Below, piece by piece: positions 60,581 to 64,000 of a stretch of 64,000 bases of DNA (position 1 is the first letter of the stretch; every line of letters begins with the position of its first letter). Under the pieces are notes generated by a model. That model made no database searches, was not told the DNA's origin, and was given only the letters and a program-made list of their open reading frames with translations. Location of the stretch: positions 47,193-111,192 of the forward strand of contig JANQLU010000143.1 in assembly GCA_028280445.1 (NCBI GenBank), read 5' to 3'. This DNA comes from Pirellulaceae bacterium (GTDB lineage Bacteria; Planctomycetota; Planctomycetia; Pirellulales; Pirellulaceae). Both the position numbers and the translations under genes were made by a program.

Positions 60581-62059
60581 TCACTTGGTCAATGACCAAC
60601 CGAATGCGCCGAGTGCTTTCAAACCAATGGCGACAAATCCGAAAGCGGAATATCCGATCGCAATAAATCCCATGGCGAAATACAGGCCCAGTGTCAGGCC
60701 ACCCATGGAAATGATACCGGCAGACAATAATCCGGCGGAGAATAGTCCGACAGATGTCAGGCCGAACGAAACGACACCGAATGCGTGTTGTCCATAAGCG
60801 AACAGGCCAAAGGAATATTTTCCTACCGCGAACAATCCAAAAGCGCGATCGCCATAAGCAAAAATCCCTTTGGCCGTTCCAAACTCTTCGCCTTTGTCAC
60901 GATCTAATCCAAACGCGATCGACACCAGTGGTATGCCGAACCAACGCGTTCGCGATTGGATTCTGACGTCGGGATTTCGTTTGATTTGCCGACGCCAACG
61001 TCCGATTCGTTCCCAAACCGACATTCGTCGTGATTCTATCGGTTCCTGGTTAATAAATCGTTGGAGTTCATCGACCAACTGCTGGGCCGACGAGAAACGA
61101 TCTTGAGGATTTTTTTCGAGGCACTTGAGGCAAATGGTTTCCAAATCGATGTCGATCGCGGTGTTCAATTCACTGGGTGCGTCCGGCTCTCGGTCGAGTA
61201 CCTGGGTCAACGTTTCCAACAAGGTTTCGGCTTGAAACGGCGGCCGACCGGTCAACGTGCAATACAAAATCGCACCTAATGCATAATTGTCCGACGCGGC
61301 ACTGATCTGGTCCAGTTTTCCAGAAACCTGTTCCGGCGGCATGTAGCTGGGAGTTCCCATCACCTGACCGGTGGCGGTCAACTGTGAATCCGCGTCCTGG
61401 TTTTTGGCCAAGCCAAAGTCGGTGATTCTAGGACTGCCACCGGAGTCGAGCAAAATATTTTGCGGTTTCAAATCGCGATGAATGATTCCTTGTTCGTGAG
61501 CATACTGGACCGCCGATGCAATGGAAATCATCAATTCAGCGGCGTCCCGTGGGTTGAGTGGTCCGCGCGCAATCAGATCCGACAGGCTCTCGCCTTCGAC
61601 CAATGCCATCGAGTAATAATGCTGTTGTCCGTCCGGGCCCGATTCAGATCCAACTTCGTAAATGGGAACGATGCCTGGGTGATCCAAACGAGCGGCAGCT
61701 TCGGCTTCGGTTTGAAACCGAACGCGATCTTCGTTCGAAGCCAAATTTCCCGCCAGAATCATCTTTAGCGCAACCTCACGATTGAGGCTTTTTTGTCGAG
61801 CGCGGTAAACCACACCCATGCCGCCCCGCGCTATTTCGTCGAGCAATTCATAATCACCGACGGTGCGAACGGATGCTGCGTCCGACGAGGACGTCGCTTT
61901 ATTCGACGGTGCAGTGGTCGGTTGCTCGAATTGTGGGCCGGTATCCTGCTGGTGGTCGACAGCGATTTTCAACAAGCAGCGGGGGCAAACGCCATCGATC
62001 GACTCATCGGTAGCCAGTTCACAAGAACATTGTCGACAAAAAACTTTTTCCTGATTCAT
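60581..62059 (-). CDS. Serine/threonine protein kinase with zinc ribbon and glycine-periodic membrane tail
   Basis: ATG 62059 is preferred to TTG 62062. The N-terminus carries CRQC and CPRC (residues 8-28), a zinc ribbon. A Hanks-type kinase domain follows: IARGGMGVVY, the catalytic Lys 99 in VALKMI, HRDLKPQN, ITDFGLAKN and YMPPEQVSGK. After RRQIKRNPD comes a C-terminal part of about 100 residues with a G every five to six residues (LFAVGKYSFGLFAYGQHAFG, VGLFSAGLLSAGIISMGGLT), hydrophobic and probably membrane-inserted. It is the last gene of a minus-strand group with an ECF sigma factor and a small membrane protein, a planctomycete signalling arrangement. Confidence 0.92.
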   Translation of the reverse strand: MNQEKVFCRQCSCELATDESIDGVCPRCLLKIAVDHQQDTGPQFEQPTTAPSNKATSSSDAASVRTVGDYELLDEIARGGMGVVYRARQKSLNREVALKMILAGNLASNEDRVRFQTEAEAAARLDHPGIVPIYEVGSESGPDGQQHYYSMALVEGESLSDLIARGPLNPRDAAELMISIASAVQYAHEQGIIHRDLKPQNILLDSGGSPRITDFGLAKNQDADSQLTATGQVMGTPSYMPPEQVSGKLDQISAASDNYALGAILYCTLTGRPPFQAETLLETLTQVLDREPDAPSELNTAIDIDLETICLKCLEKNPQDRFSSAQQLVDELQRFINQEPIESRRMSVWERIGRWRRQIKRNPDVRIQSRTRWFGIPLVSIAFGLDRDKGEEFGTAKGIFAYGDRAFGLFAVGKYSFGLFAYGQHAFGVVSFGLTSVGLFSAGLLSAGIISMGGLTLGLYFAMGFIAIGYSAFGFVAIGLKALGAFGWSLTK

Positions 62060-62068
62060 CAATCAATA

Positions 62069-62284
62069 TTATTTGAATTGCTCATTATTTTGTGGGACGC
62101 GTTTTAGCAGACGGTAGCTCATTCCGTACAGCATCCAGAACATGCCACTGATCATAAAGCTCGCAGTACCCCCAATATTGCCGACACCGGCCGGCAGCCA
62201 CTGTGTCCGATTGTCGATCATAAACAAAACGGTACCAGCAATCGCTGCCAACATAGCCAACACCATAAAAACCAAGCGTAACAT
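62069..62284 (-). CDS. Small two-TM membrane protein
   Basis: I chose ATG 62284, which has AAAGG 8 nt upstream; the longer frame from 62380 would place a basic stretch before the first TM. The 71-residue product has two helices (MLRLVFMVLAMLAAIAGTVL and GTASFMISGMFWMLYGMSYR) joined by a loop (MIDNRTQWLPAGVGNIG), with a polar C-terminus. Its stop is 9 nt before the kinase start, so it is co-transcribed with kinase 2. The role is unknown. Confidence 0.7.
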   Translation of the reverse strand: MLRLVFMVLAMLAAIAGTVLFMIDNRTQWLPAGVGNIGGTASFMISGMFWMLYGMSYRLLKRVPQNNEQFK

Positions 62285-62403
62285 TACATCATCCTTTCGC
62301 CAATTTGAATTGCGGACGAGTCCCGTTGCTCGTCGAAAGGATATGAACAGCTGACGGCCAAAGGTTACGAAGAAAATCAAAATTTTTTTTGGTGGCGAGG
62401 CGA

Positions 62404-63132
62404 TTACGAAAAAAGCTGGAAAAAGCAGCGGATTTCGTCCTCAACTTCCTCGCGCGAAGTCACTGTTTCCGCGATGATTTCGCGAATTTTTTCGGCAAAA
62501 GCGACACGCAGCCGGTGGGCGGAAACTTTAATCTGATTTTCATTGCTGCCGATGTTGTTGGCGATGGTGCGGTAGCTCGGGTCATCGTCTGAAATTGAAA
62601 TCAGGTGCTTTAGCTGCTGAAACAATTCTCGTCGTCCCGCTTTTTCGTAGTCTTGCTTCAGGTCAACCATGGCTTGCCGCAATACCACCAACGCCCACTG
62701 TCGATCAAAAATCTGATCCGCCTCAAGCGATTGATTGATGGATTCAAATTGTTGATCGCCTCGCTCAAAATCCAGTTCAAAACTCAATTGAAAGTGTTCG
62801 CGGTTGCCGCCTCGTTTGAGTGCTCCGGCTGCCCGAAAATGGTTGTTAATAAAGTTTGTCACCGCGGCCATCATGAAATTTCGAAATCGCCCTCGATCTG
62901 GTTCCACGATTTTGAATTGATTGCGCTCTATCAACGCGCTAAAAAACGCTTGGGTGATATCTTCTGCCTGGTGCCCATCGGAGACCGTTCGCCGAACAAA
63001 ACTGTAAACGGGAAACCAATAGCGGTGACACAGTTGATTTAATGCGTCGCGTGAAATCGCCGTATTCTCGAGCCCCGCTGCCAAGACAACGCTCCATTGA
63101 GTTGTTTCAAACCGCTGAGGCTGAGATTTCAT
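62404..63132 (-). CDS. ECF-type RNA polymerase sigma factor
   Basis: Region 2 is visible in LNQLCHRYWFPVYSFVRRTV and DGHQAEDITQAFFSALIERN, close to the planctomycete ECF groups. Region 4 (helix-turn-helix) includes DDPSYRTIANNIGSNENQIK and VSAHRLRVAFAEKIREII. The protein is somewhat long (242 residues). No anti-sigma gene is adjacent; instead a small membrane protein and a kinase follow. It overlaps the UPF0126 gene's stop by four bases (ATGA), so both are on one transcript. In this phylum such sigma factors often partner with serine/threonine kinases. Confidence 0.92.
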   Translation of the reverse strand: MKSQPQRFETTQWSVVLAAGLENTAISRDALNQLCHRYWFPVYSFVRRTVSDGHQAEDITQAFFSALIERNQFKIVEPDRGRFRNFMMAAVTNFINNHFRAAGALKRGGNREHFQLSFELDFERGDQQFESINQSLEADQIFDRQWALVVLRQAMVDLKQDYEKAGRRELFQQLKHLISISDDDPSYRTIANNIGSNENQIKVSAHRLRVAFAEKIREIIAETVTSREEVEDEIRCFFQLFS

Positions 63133-63755
63133 GACGAGGCTGACTCTATCGGGTCGTCGTGGTGAGTGGGTAGGTGAATTTCAAAATAAACGGCAACCAG
63201 TCGAAATGCAAAAATAAATAAAAACGCTATCAACGTGGGAACAAACGGCTGAACAGGCAACTGTTTGCTGAACAAATAAACCCAGCCACCGGCAAACGAA
63301 ACGGTTGCAAACAACGGTGCGGAGCGGAACAGTGTTGGAACCTGGTTGCAGAAAACATCACTAATGACACCTCCAAAACATCCGGTGATGACGCCAAACA
63401 TGACCGCCGTGAACCAGCCTGTGCCAGCGATAATTGCATATTCCGTTCCAACGATCGAAAACAATGCCAACCCCAGTGCGTCGGGAATCACCAGCATCTG
63501 ACGAATTCTGGCCGGCATTTTTGGAATGAAGCAAGTAACCAGGGTGATGGCAAATACGACGATCAAATAATGTTCGTTCTGGATCCAAAACAGCGGTTGC
63601 CGGTCCAGCAAGATATCTCGCAATGTTCCGCCACCAAATGCCGTCGCGAACGCAACCGTGAATACTCCGAGAAAATCCATGCCAAAACGTCTGGCCTGAA
63701 GGATTCCAAACAGGCAGGACGCAACCACGGCAATAAATTCGATCAACGAAAGCAT
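63129..63755 (-). CDS. UPF0126/TRIC-like membrane channel protein
   Basis: About seven TM helices in 208 residues. Duplicated UPF0126 motifs are present: AVVASCLFGILQARRFGMDF, FGGGTLRDILLDRQPLFWIQ in the first half, and GTEYAIIAGTGWFTAVMFGV, GGVISDVFCNQVPTLF in the second. The family is related to trimeric intracellular cation channels and to bacterial YadS/GlyP-type channels. ATG 63755 is clear. Its stop overlaps the start of the ECF sigma gene by four bases. The transported solute is unknown. Confidence 0.92.
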   Translation of the reverse strand: MLSLIEFIAVVASCLFGILQARRFGMDFLGVFTVAFATAFGGGTLRDILLDRQPLFWIQNEHYLIVVFAITLVTCFIPKMPARIRQMLVIPDALGLALFSIVGTEYAIIAGTGWFTAVMFGVITGCFGGVISDVFCNQVPTLFRSAPLFATVSFAGGWVYLFSKQLPVQPFVPTLIAFLFIFAFRLVAVYFEIHLPTHHDDPIESASS

Positions 63756-64000
63756 GGTTCAAAGGCTATCGAAAACCCGCTTGCCTCTCAATGCCGCTGC
63801 CACAAAAAACACCGGCCTCGAAATGTTCGAGTCATTTCCTTCAACACATGAACTCGGCGTGTTGATTTATTCGGAAAGATGTGAATTTGAATGTGAGCAG
63901 CAAGGCGCTAGTGCAGCAAACGTTAATTGTTGTTCCATGGGGTCTGGAGTTTGCCAGAGCTTCGCAGTCTACCTGTTGTGTCGTGACAAAAAAGCTCTTC
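63756..64000. other. Right-edge intergenic region with family A half-element
   Basis: GTGAGCAGCAAGGCGCTAG at 63893-63911 is the left arm of family A, with no right arm before the window ends. No ORF was found to start here. Confidence 0.6.

Noticed and set aside
4959..63911. Palindromic elements as a CRISPR array
   Set aside because: Copies are scattered over 59 kb in intergenic sites, differ in family, and are not regularly spaced with spacers.

Overview
The window looks like chromosomal DNA of a planctomycete, most likely of the Pirellulaceae type. The signs are lineage-typical families: a cysteine-rich YTV-repeat wall protein (1-1526, minus), a PSCyt1/DUF1549/DUF1553 protein followed by a Tat-exported DUF1501 protein (54117-58533), serine/threonine kinases with TM or zinc-ribbon additions, an ECF sigma factor beside a kinase, a DUF6807 domain, DUF1573, and a giant surface protein whose N-terminus carries an LEPR-like motif. 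Gene density is ordinary, base composition looks balanced, and no rRNA, CRISPR array, prophage or complete insertion sequence was seen.

Layout. 1-1526 (minus): YTV wall protein cut by the window edge. 2063-2906: redox regulator rex and tRNA-Gln. 3255-4837: two-gene operon of exported proteins. 5313-10646: DUF1573 protein, zinc-ribbon/LRR membrane protein, a second exported-protein operon and a PDZ protein. 10922-11400: frameshifted membrane gene. 11612-18605: two RNA methyltransferases, a site-2 protease, a sugar-nucleotide reductase-like SDR, trpF and ahcY. 18882-22526: DUF1015 gene, two perfect parS sites, parA, parB and tRNA-Pro; this is the chromosome-segregation locus and suggests the replication origin is not far away. 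22643-32981: MaoC hydratase, then an exopolysaccharide-type cluster (Wzz-like protein, ExeA-type AAA ATPase, a BY-kinase-like protein that has lost its Walker A, a UDP-sugar epimerase), a hydrolase, an MFS transporter, a DPM1-like glycosyltransferase and a VOC protein. 33250-48100: an M19 dipeptidase-DUF6807 fusion, acetyl-CoA synthetase, a GNAT protein, an S9 peptidase, a PDZ-containing sortilin-type propeller, and small ABM, SRPBCC and WD40 proteins. 48167-63755: giant SdrD/Cna-B surface protein, kinase 1, the PSCyt1-DUF1501 pair, YbaK deacylase, and a minus-strand group of UPF0126 channel, ECF sigma factor, small membrane protein and kinase 2.

The most striking feature not explained by the genes is a set of intergenic palindromic elements in at least five sequence families, called A to E here. 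They occur singly, side by side (D+C, D+A, E+A) and nested (a B palindrome enclosing an A palindrome, twice). Some copies differ by base changes made in both arms, so pairing is kept. The next most interesting items are the 16-residue repeat architecture of the YTV protein, the ATPase-dead BY-kinase-like protein in the polysaccharide cluster, the M19-DUF6807 fusion, and the glycine-periodic membrane tail of kinase 2.

All functions are read from recognised motifs without database searches; start codons were chosen from ribosome binding sites and signal peptides where possible and are uncertain where stated.
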